Positions 8,523-17,097 of a DNA stretch of 29,764 nt are shown in pieces (the first letter of the stretch is position 1; the number at the start of each line of letters is the position of its first letter). The notes beneath the pieces are model-generated. The model ran no database searches, was not told the DNA's origin, and was given only the letters and a program-made list of their open reading frames with translations. Made by a program: the position numbers and the translations under genes. This stretch comes from Streptomyces alboflavus (GTDB lineage: Bacteria; Actinomycetota; Actinomycetes; Streptomycetales; Streptomycetaceae): NCBI RefSeq assembly GCF_000716675.1, contig NZ_JNXT01000082.1:1-29764 (forward strand). Direction: 5' to 3'.

Positions 8523-8815
8523 GATTTCCTGGCCCGCAGGGCTTTACGCAGGACGTTTCGAGCGTTATAGCAATCAACTAACTGATCAGATACGGCGGTT
8601 GAGCCACCGGCGCACGCCGTCCGCCACACGGCTCACGCCGGGCGCCCGAGGGGGGCACACGCACCGCCGAACGCACCTCGTCCTCGCGGCCGGCTGGGTC
8701 GAGGACCCGGAGCCGTTCCGCGAGGACGAGGGCGAAGCTGTGTGACGGTGTCGCTGGTTGATCACTGCGGGCTGGCGGGCATCAGGGGCTCGGCGCCGGA
8801 ATCGCCTGCCCTGAG
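8523..8815. other. Intergenic region, no convincing gene
   Basis: The stretch between the GntR regulator and the protease gene starts with AT-richer DNA (8560-8600) that may hold promoter elements and then returns to GC-rich sequence. The only open frames are short and lack ribosome sites. Confidence 0.4.
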
Positions 8816-8832
8816 GCCGTCAGTCGGACGGC
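8816..8832 (-). terminator. Short hairpin just after the protease stop codon
   Basis: GCCGTC-AGTCG-GACGGC is a perfect 6-bp stem with a 5-base loop, beginning 2 bases after the protease stop. No U-run is present, so it is only a weak terminator candidate. Confidence 0.3.
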
Positions 8833-8833
8833 G

Positions 8834-10417
8834 TCAGAACTGCAGCCCCCAGGAGTCCAAAGTGCCGATGTCCTGGGACGCGTTGTCGCTGACCCGCAGC
8901 TTCCAGGTGCCGTTGGCCGTCTCCGAGGAGGCGTTGACGGTGTACGACGTGTTGATGTCGTCCGAGCTGCCGCCGACTCCGTAGTTCTTGAGGACGTAGG
9001 CGGAGCCGTCGGGGGCGACGAGTTCGATCTTCAGGTCACCGACGTAGGTGTGCTTGATGGCGACGGGGACACTGAGGGCCGAGGGGGCGTTGCCCGGGAC
9101 ACCGGTGACGGTCACCGGCGACTCGACGGTGGAGTGGTCGGTGATCGCGAAGTCCGCGCCGTTCTCGAACTTCGGTCCGGGCGGGTTGGTGCCGCCCGCG
9201 CCCACGTACAGCAGGCGGTTGGGCGAGCCGCTGCCGGGGCTGCCGACGACGTTCGGGGTGGCGGCGGTCGTCAGGGCCGTGGAGACCTGCGCCGGGGTGG
9301 CCGACGGGTTCTCCGCGACGTACAGGGCCGCGGCGCCCGCGACGTGCGGGGACGCCATCGACGTACCGGAGATCGTGCTGGTCGCCGTGTCGTTGGTGTT
9401 CCACGCCGACGTGATGCCGGAGCCGGGGGCGAACAGGTCGAGGACGTTGCCGAAGTTGGAGTAGTTGGCCTTGGCGTCGGTGTTGGTGGTGGCGCCGACG
9501 GTGATGGCCTCGGTGACGCGTGCGGGCGAGCGGGTGCTGGCGTTGGTGGTCTCGTTGCCCGCGGCGACGGCGTAGGTGATGCCGGCGGCTATGGAGTTGC
9601 GGACGGCGGTGTCGAGCGCGCTGTCGGCCGGGCCGCCGAGGCTCATGTTGGCGACGGCCGGCTTGGTGGCGTTGCGCGTCACCCAGTCGATGCCCGCGAC
9701 GACCTGGGCGGTGGTGCCGGAGCCCGAGTTGTTGAGCACGCGGACGCCGACGATCTTGGCCTTCTTGGCGACGCCGTGCGCGGTGCCGCCGACGGTTCCG
9801 GCGACGTGCGTGCCGTGGCCGTGGCCGTCCTGCGCGACGTTGTCGTTGTCGATGGCGTCGTAGCCGTCGACGGCGCGGCCGCCGAAGTCCTGGTGGCTCT
9901 TGCGGACACCGGTGTCGATGACGTAGACGGTGGCACCCTCACCGGCCTTGTCCGGGTAGGTGTACTTCTGGTCCAGCGGGAGGTTGCGCTGGTCGATGCG
10001 GTCCAAACCCCACGACGGCGGGTTGGGCTGGGTCGCGGAGACCGTGTACGTGCGGTTCTGCACGACGGAGGCGACGGCCGGGTCGGCGGCGAACCTCTTC
10101 GCCTCGGCCTCGGACGCCTGCACCTCGTAGCCGTTCAGGACCTTCTTGTACGTCCGCTCGATCTCGGCGCCGTGCTTCTTCGCGAGCGCCTTGCCGGCGG
10201 GCGAGTCCGCCTTCGGGGCGTCCGCGTCGAGGGTGACGATGTAGCTGTTGGCGATCGAGCCGGGAGCGTCCGCGTACTGGATCCGGCCTTCCGCTGCCTT
10301 CGGCTGCGCGCTCGCGGGGAGCGCGGCGACGACACCGAGGGCGACGGCGGTGGCGGCGGTGAGGGCGAGGGTGCCCGTACCGGCCAGTCTTCGGCGGGGG
10401 TGACGCATCACTGCCAT
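8834..10417 (-). CDS. Secreted subtilisin-like S8 serine protease with I9 propeptide and P domain
   Basis: 527 residues from the ATG at 10417, which follows GAGGAGG by 9 bases; the upstream in-frame ATG at 10510 lacks a ribosome site and would spoil the signal peptide. Signal peptide 1-37 (RRR, hydrophobic core, ASA cleavage site); inhibitor I9 propeptide about 50-125 ([12 protein letters not shown] to [12 protein letters not shown]); S8 catalytic domain with Asp168 (VIDTG), His201 (HGTHVAG), oxyanion Asn288 (AAGNE) and Ser353 ([11 protein letters not shown]). A C-terminal P/homB domain (about 400-527: [17 protein letters not shown] to [10 protein letters not shown]) probably aids folding or substrate binding. 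It should be an exported broad-specificity protease of the proteinase K/aqualysin type that matures by self-cleavage. It is a single-gene unit with its own promoter region upstream. Confidence 0.95.
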   Translation of the reverse strand: MAVMRHPRRRLAGTGTLALTAATAVALGVVAALPASAQPKAAEGRIQYADAPGSIANSYIVTLDADAPKADSPAGKALAKKHGAEIERTYKKVLNGYEVQASEAEAKRFAADPAVASVVQNRTYTVSATQPNPPSWGLDRIDQRNLPLDQKYTYPDKAGEGATVYVIDTGVRKSHQDFGGRAVDGYDAIDNDNVAQDGHGHGTHVAGTVGGTAHGVAKKAKIVGVRVLNNSGSGTTAQVVAGIDWVTRNATKPAVANMSLGGPADSALDTAVRNSIAAGITYAVAAGNETTNASTRSPARVTEAITVGATTNTDAKANYSNFGNVLDLFAPGSGITSAWNTNDTATSTISGTSMASPHVAGAAALYVAENPSATPAQVSTALTTAATPNVVGSPGSGSPNRLLYVGAGGTNPPGPKFENGADFAITDHSTVESPVTVTGVPGNAPSALSVPVAIKHTYVGDLKIELVAPDGSAYVLKNYGVGGSSDDINTSYTVNASSETANGTWKLRVSDNASQDIGTLDSWGLQF

Positions 10418-10825
10418 CTGAGGGGTCCTCCTCAATCGGTGGTGCGCTGGTGGGGGATGCGACAAGGGCATGACAATGTTTGGCCGACATGTGCACGCCG
10501 AGCTGATCAATGTTCAACTCTCTGTCGCCGACGAAAGATTGGCGGATCCATAGGAAACCCACAAGGGCGGTGTTCGGACGTAACACGACCGCCATGCACC
10601 GGCCATGACATGGCAGCAATAATCCGTGCATTCCCCCCGTAACAGTGGAGCGGCACGTGGGACGGGGTGGCACCGCCGGACTGCGGCTTCCGCGGGACGG
10701 AGGGGGTGGGGGCGCGGCGTTGGCGGGATTTCAGCCACCATCGATTTCCCGGGGGCGGGACGGGCGGGGGTGACCCAGGGGTACGGCTGAGCCGTGGGCC
10801 ACCCCGCGCGACCCCCGAGACGCGG
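10418..10825. other. Intergenic region upstream of the protease
   Basis: About 400 bp without a supportable gene. It is less GC-rich in the middle (10470-10630) and presumably carries the protease promoter. One compact palindrome, GCCATG-A-CATGGC, lies at 10602-10614 and might be an operator. Nothing else is clear. Confidence 0.35.
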
Positions 10826-11332
10826 TCACGTGATCGACGTGTCGCCCTGCTGCTCCAGGAACTTGCGGAGCAGCCCGGCGGCGGCGTCGACCTCCGCGGG
10901 GTCGAGGTCGCCGAGGAGGCGGGCGTAGCGGTTCAGATGGTCGGCCATCAGGACCTCCGTGAGCTGCTTGCCGTGCTCCGTGAGCTTGATCCGGACGGTG
11001 CGGCGGTCGGCGCCGTCCCTGACCCGCTCGACCAGACCCTTGGCCTCCATCTTGTCGATCCGGTTGGTGATCGCCCCCGAGGTCACCATGGCCGCCTTGA
11101 GGAAGGCGCCCGCGGTCAGGGCGTACGGCGGCCCGGAGCGGCGCAGCGTCGTCAGGACGTCGAACTCGCCCCACTCCACGCCGTGCTTGGCGCAGAACAC
11201 CTTGGCCTCGCGGTCCAGGACCCGGTTCATCCGCTGGACCCTCGCGATCAGCTGCACCGGCCAGAGGTCGTCCCTCAGCTCGGGCCGCTCCTTCTCCCAC
11301 TGCCCCACGATCGCGTCCACGGCGTCGCTCAC
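10826..11332 (-). CDS. MarR-family transcriptional regulator
   Basis: 168 residues from a GTG with AAGGAG upstream. The winged-helix core spans about 45-130: EFDVLTTLRRSGPPYALTAGAFLKAAMVTSGAITNRIDKMEAKGLVERVRDGADRRTVRIKLTEHGKQL, with the DRR wing signature. The N-terminal helices (about 10-40) and C-terminal helices (about 135-160) form the dimerisation part. It is divergent from a RutE-like nitroreductase and an MFS exporter, the usual arrangement in which a MarR repressor senses a toxic phenolic or quinone-like compound and controls detoxification and export. The intergenic region holds multiple inverted repeats. The ligand is unknown. Confidence 0.92.
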   Translation of the reverse strand: MSDAVDAIVGQWEKERPELRDDLWPVQLIARVQRMNRVLDREAKVFCAKHGVEWGEFDVLTTLRRSGPPYALTAGAFLKAAMVTSGAITNRIDKMEAKGLVERVRDGADRRTVRIKLTEHGKQLTEVLMADHLNRYARLLGDLDPAEVDAAAGLLRKFLEQQGDTSIT

Positions 11333-11379
11333 GACGTCCCCTCTCCTTCGGCCTGCGCCCGTCTTCCCTCAACGAGCAT

Positions 11380-11473
11380 CTTCTCAACAAGAACCTTCTC
11401 AAGGTTAAGACACTTGACGCTGAAAGAACCCACGTGCTTTTATCTCAACGTTGAAACTTTCAGTCTTGAGAAG
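11380..11473. promoter_or_regulatory. Operator cluster in the MarR/nitroreductase divergent promoter
   Basis: CTTCTCAA occurs at 11380-11387 and 11395-11402, and its complement TTGAGAAG at 11466-11473. CTGAAAG (11420-11426) mirrors CTTTCAG (11457-11463). A perfect 10-bp palindrome TCAACGTTGA sits at 11445-11454. The cluster covers the likely promoter, so it is a strong candidate for MarR binding. The repeats are seen directly; binding is inferred. Confidence 0.55.
11414..11443 (+). promoter_or_regulatory. Candidate promoter of the nitroreductase-MFS unit
   Basis: TTGACG at 11414-11419 (a good -35) is followed 18 bases later by TTTTAT at 11438-11443 (possible -10). The palindrome TCAACGTTGA begins 2 bases downstream, where a repressor would block initiation. 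Start of transcription not known. Confidence 0.4.
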
Positions 11474-11504
11474 ACGAACGCAGAGACAACGAAGGAGCCC
11501 CACC

Positions 11505-12098
11505 ATGTCCGAGCTCGCCCTCGCCCCCGCCGCCCAGGACCTGCTCTTCCGCGAGGCCCGCACGGCCAACACCTTCACCGCCGAGCCCGTCACCGAGGAG
11601 CAGATCCAGGCGATCTACGACCTGGTGAAGTACGGCCCCACCGCCTTCAACCAGTCCCCCCTGCGCGTCATCCTCGTCCGCTCCCCCGAGGGCCGCGAGC
11701 GCCTGCTCAAGCACATGGCCGAGGGCAACCGCGCCAAGACCGAGACGGCCCCGCTGGTCGCGATCCTCGCCACGGACCACGAGTTCCACGAGGAGCTGCC
11801 CCAGCTGGTGCCGCACGCCCCGGGGATCGGCGACCTGTACTTCTCCGAGCGCTCCGTCCGCGAGCAGTCCGCCCTCGTCAACGGCACGCTCCAGGCCGCG
11901 TACTTCATCGTCGGCGTCCGCGCGGCGGGCCTCGCCGCCGGACCCATGACGGGCTACGACGCCGAGGGCCTGCGCGCGGAGTTCCTGGACGACGACCACG
12001 AGCCGCTGATGGTGGTCAACATCGGCCGCCCCGGCGAGGACGCGTGGTTCCCGCGGTCGCCGCGGCTGGCGTACGAGGACGTCGTGACGTCGGTCTGA
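11505..12098 (+). CDS. RutE-like nitroreductase-family protein (FMN oxidoreductase)
   Basis: 197 residues from the ATG at 11505, preceded by GAAGGAG. The pattern LLFREARTANTF, EEQIQAIYDLVKYGPTAFNQSP, RVILVRSPEGRERLL and AAGLAAGPMTGYD matches the malonic-semialdehyde-reductase/RutE branch of the nitroreductase superfamily, which binds FMN and reduces with NAD(P)H. The conserved RxAR near the N-terminus and the NxSP loop correspond to FMN contacts. No pyrimidine-degradation (Rut) genes accompany it, so a detoxifying reduction is more likely here. It is divergent from a MarR repressor and 69 bp before an MFS exporter, suggesting an inducible two-gene detoxification unit. Confidence 0.88.
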   Translation: MSELALAPAAQDLLFREARTANTFTAEPVTEEQIQAIYDLVKYGPTAFNQSPLRVILVRSPEGRERLLKHMAEGNRAKTETAPLVAILATDHEFHEELPQLVPHAPGIGDLYFSERSVREQSALVNGTLQAAYFIVGVRAAGLAAGPMTGYDAEGLRAEFLDDDHEPLMVVNIGRPGEDAWFPRSPRLAYEDVVTSV

Positions 12099-12167
12099 GC
12101 GCGGGGCGGACGCCGCCTGCCCCTTCCCTTACGTCCACCATTCGCCGTTCCGCTCCAGGGGGTCCCC

Positions 12168-13427
12168 ATGTCCAGCACCACAGCGTCCACCGTGTCCACG
12201 GCGTCCACAGCGACCGCCGCGTCCACCACCGCCGTCACAGCGCCCACCACGGCCCCCACCCCCCGCCAAGTCCCCGCCTTCTGGCTGGCGTTGCTGGCCG
12301 CCCCCGTGGCCGCCGGGGCCAACGCCCCCGTCCTGATCCTGCCGGACATGGCACGCTCCCTCGGCGTCGCGACCGCCACGGCGACCTGGATGGTGACGGC
12401 GTTCGCCTGGGCGATGGCGGCGGGCACCCCGCTGCTCGCGGCCCTGCTGCGCCGCCGCGGCCTGAAGCCCCTGCTGCGGCTGAGCACGGCACTGGTCGTG
12501 GGCGGCACCGTGCTCGTGGCGATCGCACCCTGGCTGCCGGTGGCCCTCGCGGGCCGGGTCGGACAGTCACTCGGCGGGGCGGGCCTGGTCGCGGCGGCGA
12601 TGAACCTGGCGGGCAGCGCGCGCAGGATGGGCGTGATCAGCTCCGGCTTCGGCGTCATGGGGGCGGCGGGACCGCTGCTCGGGGCGACGCTCACGGACGC
12701 GGTGTCGTGGCGGCTCGCGTTCGCGGTGTCGGCGATCGCCCTGCTCGCCGTGCCCGCCGTGGCGCGCTACGCCCGCGACGCGCAGCCCGGCGAGGGCCGC
12801 TTCGACGCCCGCGGTGCGACGCTGCTCATCGCCCTCGCGACGGCCCTGATCCTGCTGCCGACGGCCCCGCTCCCGGCCGTGGTGGCGGCCCTGCTGACCG
12901 CCGTGCTCCTGGCCCTGCACGTCCGCCGCCGCCCGGAGGGCTTCGTACCCTCGACGCTCCTGCGCTCCCCCCTCTTCCTCATCTCCGCGGCCCTCGGCGT
13001 CACCCTCTCCACCACCTACTTCACGCTCCTGTTCACCGTGCCGTCCCTGCTCCAGGACCGGGCGGGCTGGTCGAAGGGCGCGATCGGAACGGGCCAGCTG
13101 ATCACCCTGCTCACCGCGTCGGCCCTGTCCTGGCTGCTCGCGGCGAGCTCGGCCCGCCTGGGCCGGGCGGCGGTCCGCACGATCCTCGTCACCGTCGGCG
13201 CGACGGCGGTGGCCACGGCGGCCTTCTCCGCCTCGGGCCCCCTGCTCCTCCTGGCGGCAGGCGCCGCGGCCTTCACCGCGACCGGCGCCAACGCCACCCT
13301 CTCGGTCCACGCGGCCTCCGCCACCACCCCCGCCCAACGCCCCACCGCGATAGGCCTCTTCGCCCTCAGCTACCAACTCGGCGGCGCCTTCGGCCCGGGC
13401 ATCACGACGCTCCTGATCCTCAGCTGA
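12168..13427 (+). CDS. MFS transporter (drug-exporter type)
   Basis: 419 residues. A Ser/Thr/Ala-rich N-terminal tail (1-33) is followed by about 12 hydrophobic segments. Motifs fit the DHA drug:proton antiporters: ILPDMARSLGVATATATWMVTAFAWAMA in TM1-2, a basic RRRGLKPLLR loop between TM2 and TM3, and GVISSGFGVMGAAGPLLGATLTDAVSWRLAF around TM5-6 (a motif-C-like GP pair). The start has GGGGG 4-9 bases upstream. Being downstream of the nitroreductase and under the divergent MarR promoter, it likely exports the MarR inducer or its product. Exact substrates cannot be inferred. Confidence 0.9.
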   Translation: MSSTTASTVSTASTATAASTTAVTAPTTAPTPRQVPAFWLALLAAPVAAGANAPVLILPDMARSLGVATATATWMVTAFAWAMAAGTPLLAALLRRRGLKPLLRLSTALVVGGTVLVAIAPWLPVALAGRVGQSLGGAGLVAAAMNLAGSARRMGVISSGFGVMGAAGPLLGATLTDAVSWRLAFAVSAIALLAVPAVARYARDAQPGEGRFDARGATLLIALATALILLPTAPLPAVVAALLTAVLLALHVRRRPEGFVPSTLLRSPLFLISAALGVTLSTTYFTLLFTVPSLLQDRAGWSKGAIGTGQLITLLTASALSWLLAASSARLGRAAVRTILVTVGATAVATAAFSASGPLLLLAAGAAAFTATGANATLSVHAASATTPAQRPTAIGLFALSYQLGGAFGPGITTLLILS

Positions 13428-13452
13428 CACCCACCCACGCCCAGACGCACGA

Positions 13453-13481
13453 CGGCCCCCGCCCGCAGAGGACGGGGGCCG
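13453..13481. terminator. Bidirectional hairpin between MFS and ABC genes
   Basis: A 9-bp perfect stem (CGGCCCCCG with its complement) and an 11-base loop, lying between the converging ends of the MFS gene (13427) and the siderophore operon (13541). Confidence 0.65.
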
Positions 13482-13540
13482 CACCCGTTCGCCGTCCCGC
13501 GTGTGCCGTCCCGCACGACCAGCCGGGCCCGGCGCCGCCC

Positions 13541-15361
13541 TCACCTGTTCGCGCTGATGTGTTGCCCGTCTTGCCACACCGCCCACAGCCGGGCGTAGGT
13601 GCCGCCGGCGGTGAGGAGTTCGTCATGGGCACCGGTCTCGACGACGCGGCCGGCTTCCATGACCGCGATCCGGTCGCACGTGGCGGCTTGGGAGAGCCGG
13701 TGCGCGATCACGATGCCGGTCCGCCCGGCGAGGACCGCTTCCGAGGCACGGTCGAGCCGCTCGGCGTGGGCGGAACCGGCCTCGGCGGTGGCTTCGTCGA
13801 GGATCGCCAACTCCGGGTCGGCCAGGAGCAGGCGGGCGAGGGCGAGCTGTTGCGCCTGTGCCTCGGTGAGCGGATGTCCCCCGGTGCCGACCACCGTGTC
13901 GAGGGCACCCTCCGACAGGTCGAGGAGATCGGCCGCGCCGGTGGTGTCGAGCGCGGCGCGGATCTCGCGGTCGGTGGCGTCGGGCGCGGCGAGCGTGAGG
14001 TTCTCTCGCAGTGTCCCGGCGAACACGTGTACTTCCTGGGTGATCACCGCGGTGCGGCAGGGGCGGGTCACTGTCCCGGCGTCGGGTCGGTGAACTCCCG
14101 CGATCACGGCGGCGAGCGTGGTCTTCCCTGCCCCGGACGGGCCGACGATCGCAAGGTGCTGACCAGCCGGGATGTCGAGGCCGATGCCGTCGAGCACGAG
14201 TGGGCCGTCGGCGTAACGGAACGCGACCTCGTGGAGCCGAACGGCGGTGGCCGGGGCTGCTGGGTCTGTCGGGGCTGCCGGTTCTGTCGGGCCTGTCGGC
14301 GTCGTCGCCTCGGCCGCGTCCACCGTCGGGATCGTGGCGACTCCGATCATGCGGCTCAGCGAGGCGAGGGCCGACTGAAGGGTGTCGATGACGAACAGCA
14401 GTTGGTTGACCGGCCCCAGCAGGCGCAGCACGAGCAGCATGGCGGTGGTGGCACCGCCGACGGTCGAGGATCCATGGCTGACGAGGACGAATCCGACGAC
14501 GAGCACGGCGGCGAGGCTCAGGCATTCGCCGAGGTTGAGCCGGGCGTTGAGCATGCTCTGCACGGTGCGTGCCCGCAGCGACTGCACCGCGACGCCCCAG
14601 GAGTTGGTCATCACGGCGCGATGACGGTGCTCGGCGAGCCCGAAGCCGAGCACGGTGGCGTGGCCGCGCTGGGACTCGAGGATCTGCTGGGCACGCGCAC
14701 TCATCGCCGCACGCTCGGCTCGGTACACCCGGGGCCCGGTGCGCAGGTACCACCGCATGGCGAGTACGTAGACGGGCAGTACGACGGCGAACGCGGCCGC
14801 ATAGGGCCATTCAAGGGCCGCGAGCCCGCCCAGCGACACGACGACGGTGAACGCGGTGACGGTGAGTGCGGGGATCACTGCGGGGGCGGCATCGGCGACG
14901 GCGGTGACGTCGTCGCTCGACCGGGATATCAGGTCCCCCGTACCGGCGCGCTCGACGAGGTGCTGCGGGAGCAGCATGGCGCGGCTCACGAGCCGTTCGC
15001 GCAGCGCTGCGAGGACGGTGTGGTAAATGCGGGTGGCGTGCACGATCGCCACCGTGGTGCCCACGGCGCCGAGGACGCCCGAGAGCACCATGACGGCCGT
15101 GACCGTCAGCACGGTCCCGAGATCCGCGGTGCCCGCCCGCACCCGGTCGACGAGGTACCCGATCGCCACCGGCGGGATCAGGTCGACAGCGGTGCCGACG
15201 ATCCCGACCACGCCGACGGCGGCGAGCCGGAGCCGGTGTCCGCGGCTGAGCCGCAGGACCTCCCTGGCCGTCGCCCGGCCGCCCGCGACGGGCAGCGCGT
15301 GCCCGGTCGTGGCGGATGCCACGCTCATCCCGTCCCCCTTCCGTACGGATGCCACGCTCAT
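13541..15361 (-). CDS. ABC transporter half-molecule (TMD-NBD) with degenerate signature motif
   Basis: 606 residues from the ATG at 15361 (595 from the in-frame ATG at 15328). An exporter-fold membrane domain of six segments spans about 35-320, with an Ala/Thr/Pro linker (about 345-375) and an NBD. Walker A is intact (IVGPSGAGKTT, about 405), Walker B with catalytic Glu is intact (LAILDEAT, about 515), and the H-loop His is present (IVIAHRLS, about 553). The LSGGQ signature is replaced by LTEAQ (about 496) and the D-loop by AEAG. It overlaps the upstream ABC gene by 4 bases (ATGA), so the two are translationally coupled and should heterodimerise. Position at the end of a siderophore operon suggests IrtB/YbtQ-like import of ferric-siderophore, or siderophore export; sequence alone does not decide direction. 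Confidence 0.9.
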   Translation of the reverse strand: MSVASVRKGDGMSVASATTGHALPVAGGRATAREVLRLSRGHRLRLAAVGVVGIVGTAVDLIPPVAIGYLVDRVRAGTADLGTVLTVTAVMVLSGVLGAVGTTVAIVHATRIYHTVLAALRERLVSRAMLLPQHLVERAGTGDLISRSSDDVTAVADAAPAVIPALTVTAFTVVVSLGGLAALEWPYAAAFAVVLPVYVLAMRWYLRTGPRVYRAERAAMSARAQQILESQRGHATVLGFGLAEHRHRAVMTNSWGVAVQSLRARTVQSMLNARLNLGECLSLAAVLVVGFVLVSHGSSTVGGATTAMLLVLRLLGPVNQLLFVIDTLQSALASLSRMIGVATIPTVDAAEATTPTGPTEPAAPTDPAAPATAVRLHEVAFRYADGPLVLDGIGLDIPAGQHLAIVGPSGAGKTTLAAVIAGVHRPDAGTVTRPCRTAVITQEVHVFAGTLRENLTLAAPDATDREIRAALDTTGAADLLDLSEGALDTVVGTGGHPLTEAQAQQLALARLLLADPELAILDEATAEAGSAHAERLDRASEAVLAGRTGIVIAHRLSQAATCDRIAVMEAGRVVETGAHDELLTAGGTYARLWAVWQDGQHISANR

Positions 15362-15378
15362 CCCACCGTCCTTCCGTG
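15313..15378 (-). repeat. 33-bp tandem duplication covering the ABC start site
   Basis: Copies 15313-15345 and 15346-15378 match at 28 of 33 positions. Each contains, on the minus strand, a CGGAAGG ribosome site and an ATGAGCGTGGCATCCG start, so the protein begins MSVASVRKGDGMSVAS with two in-frame starts 11 codons apart. Confidence 0.85.
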
Positions 15379-17097
15379 CAGGGGTGCGTCCTCGGACAGG
15401 TCGACGACGCGGTCGCAGCGCCCGAGCAGTGCCGGGGACGAGGCGATCAGCAGCGTGGCGCGGTCCGCGCGGACGTCACGCAGACGCACCGCGATCGCGT
15501 GCTCGGTGACCGGGTCCACCGCCGTGGTCGGGTCGTGCAGCACGAGCACCGGCGCATCGCTCGCCAGCGCGCGGGCGAGCGCGATCCGCTGGCGCTGGCC
15601 GCCGGAGAGGCGGTTGCCGTCCTCCCCGACCGGGAGGTCGAGATCGGCGGCGAAGTCGTCGCACGCCGCGGCTCGCAACGCGGCGTCCGTCAACTCGGGC
15701 GCACCGACGGTGAGGTTGTCGCGGATCGTTCCGCTGAACAGCGTGACCCGGTGCGGGGCGACCGTGACCCGGGAGCGGTACTCCTGCGCGGTCAGCTCCC
15801 GCGCCGGGAGTCCGTCGAGCCGCACCTCAACCTCGCCGCAGGACCGCGGGTACAGGAGTGCCCTGGCCAGGCGGGCGGCGGTCCGGTCGTCAGCGCGCAC
15901 TCCCACGAACTCTCCGGGGTCCACCCGGATCGTCACACCGGGCGCGGCCACCTCCACCACCGGCAGCAGCGCGACCTCTGCCCCCGTCCCGTCGTCCTGC
16001 CGGGGACCCCCGCCGCCGTCGCCACGCAGCACGTCGATGACGCGCGCGGACGCCGCGCGAGCCCCTGCGAGGTTGGGGATGGAGACGCTCGCGATCGACT
16101 GGATCTGCGGCAGCAGCGCCTGGGTGAGGCCGACGGCGGCGATCAGCTCGCCGATGCTCAGCCGCCCGTCCACGGCGAACCAGCCCGCGAGCCCCATCAC
16201 CGCCGCGACGAACGTGCCGGTGACCGCACCCGAGCCCGCGAGGAACCTCCCGAGCAGCCCCGCGTTGCGCCTGGCCCCGACGAGGGTCTCCTGGCTCGCC
16301 TGCCGGTACCTCCTGGTCGCCTCGGCCTCGGCGCGTATCCCCTTGACCACCCGATAGCCGGCGACCAGATCCGTGGCCCGCCCGACGGTGGTGGCCAAGA
16401 GCCCCTGGTACGCGCGGGTGTCACGGGAGAGCCGCTCGCTGAGCACTCCCATCAGCCACACCGCGACAGGCGCTCCGAGCAGCACCACAAGCCCGAGCAG
16501 CCAGTGCGTCGCAAGCAGCGACACGGCGATGAAGCCGATGGCCGCGATCCTCGAGACCGGCATGATCACCAGGAGCACCCCGTTGGCCAGGCGGGCGACG
16601 TCGCTGGTCATCACCGAGACGACGCTGCCGTCCGGAGCCCGGGCGGCACCGCCGACCGGATGCAGCACGGCGGTCGAGAGGGTGCTCCGCAGCCGGTGCT
16701 GCACCAGCTGCACCGCGTACGAGGTCAGCCGGTTCGCCGACTTCGCCGCCATCGTCAACGCGACGTACAGGGCCACCAGCACGCCGAGCCACAGCACCAG
16801 CTGCCCCGCGTTCCCGGTCGCCAGGGCCCGGTCGATGGCCACCCCCATCACCACGGGGACCGCCGACTCGCCCACCTGCCACACGACCGCGAGCAGCATC
16901 GCCGGAACGGTGACCCGCTTCACCGAGAGGATCACGCGCAGCAGGAACCGACCTGGTGTGATGCCCGCCCCGGCTTCGTACGGAGGTGCCTCGCGCGGTG
17001 GGGCAGGCGCCTGCAGCAGCACGGGCAGCCAGCGGGTCAGAGGTCCTCGGCCCAGCCCCGCGGTGTCGGCGCCCGGGGCCCGTGAGGAGTTGCTCAC
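15358..17097 (-). CDS. ABC transporter half-molecule (TMD-NBD) with degenerate ATP-binding motifs
   Basis: 579 residues from the GTG at 17097, which overlaps the esterase stop by 4 bases (GTGA) and has GGGAG 6 bases upstream. An exporter-fold membrane domain (about 50-340: RVILSVKRVTVPAMLLAVVW to ALLPQIQSIASVSIPNLAGARAASARVIDVL) precedes an NBD whose P-loop is lost: FVGVRADDRTAARLARAL (about 398) lacks the Gly-Lys-Ser/Thr. Walker B reads VLVLHDPTT (normally hhhhDEPT), and the H-loop position is Ser (IASSPALL). In contrast the signature LSGGQRQR (about 496) and D-loop TAVD are perfect. It can therefore supply only the signature side of an ATP site to its partner at 13541-15361. Likely the IrtA/YbtP-like half of a siderophore transporter, without the SIP domain that IrtA carries; a SIP domain is encoded separately in this operon. 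Confidence 0.9.
   Translation of the reverse strand: MSNSSRAPGADTAGLGRGPLTRWLPVLLQAPAPPREAPPYEAGAGITPGRFLLRVILSVKRVTVPAMLLAVVWQVGESAVPVVMGVAIDRALATGNAGQLVLWLGVLVALYVALTMAAKSANRLTSYAVQLVQHRLRSTLSTAVLHPVGGAARAPDGSVVSVMTSDVARLANGVLLVIMPVSRIAAIGFIAVSLLATHWLLGLVVLLGAPVAVWLMGVLSERLSRDTRAYQGLLATTVGRATDLVAGYRVVKGIRAEAEATRRYRQASQETLVGARRNAGLLGRFLAGSGAVTGTFVAAVMGLAGWFAVDGRLSIGELIAAVGLTQALLPQIQSIASVSIPNLAGARAASARVIDVLRGDGGGGPRQDDGTGAEVALLPVVEVAAPGVTIRVDPGEFVGVRADDRTAARLARALLYPRSCGEVEVRLDGLPARELTAQEYRSRVTVAPHRVTLFSGTIRDNLTVGAPELTDAALRAAACDDFAADLDLPVGEDGNRLSGGQRQRIALARALASDAPVLVLHDPTTAVDPVTEHAIAVRLRDVRADRATLLIASSPALLGRCDRVVDLSEDAPLHGRTVG

Noticed and set aside
8518..8745. A 75-codon plus-strand frame between the GntR and protease genes
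   Set aside because: No ribosome site, no recognisable domain, and it begins inside the presumed GntR promoter.
10667..16357. A 1896-codon open frame on the plus strand
   Set aside because: It runs antisense through the MarR and ABC genes and out of frame through the nitroreductase and MFS genes, with Arg/Gly/Asp-rich composition and no domains. It is a typical high-GC shadow frame.
13541..17097. The ABC pair as a simple antibiotic exporter
   Set aside because: Possible, but the overlap with the Fes-type esterase and membership in the iron operon make a siderophore role more likely. Kept as an alternative in the entries.
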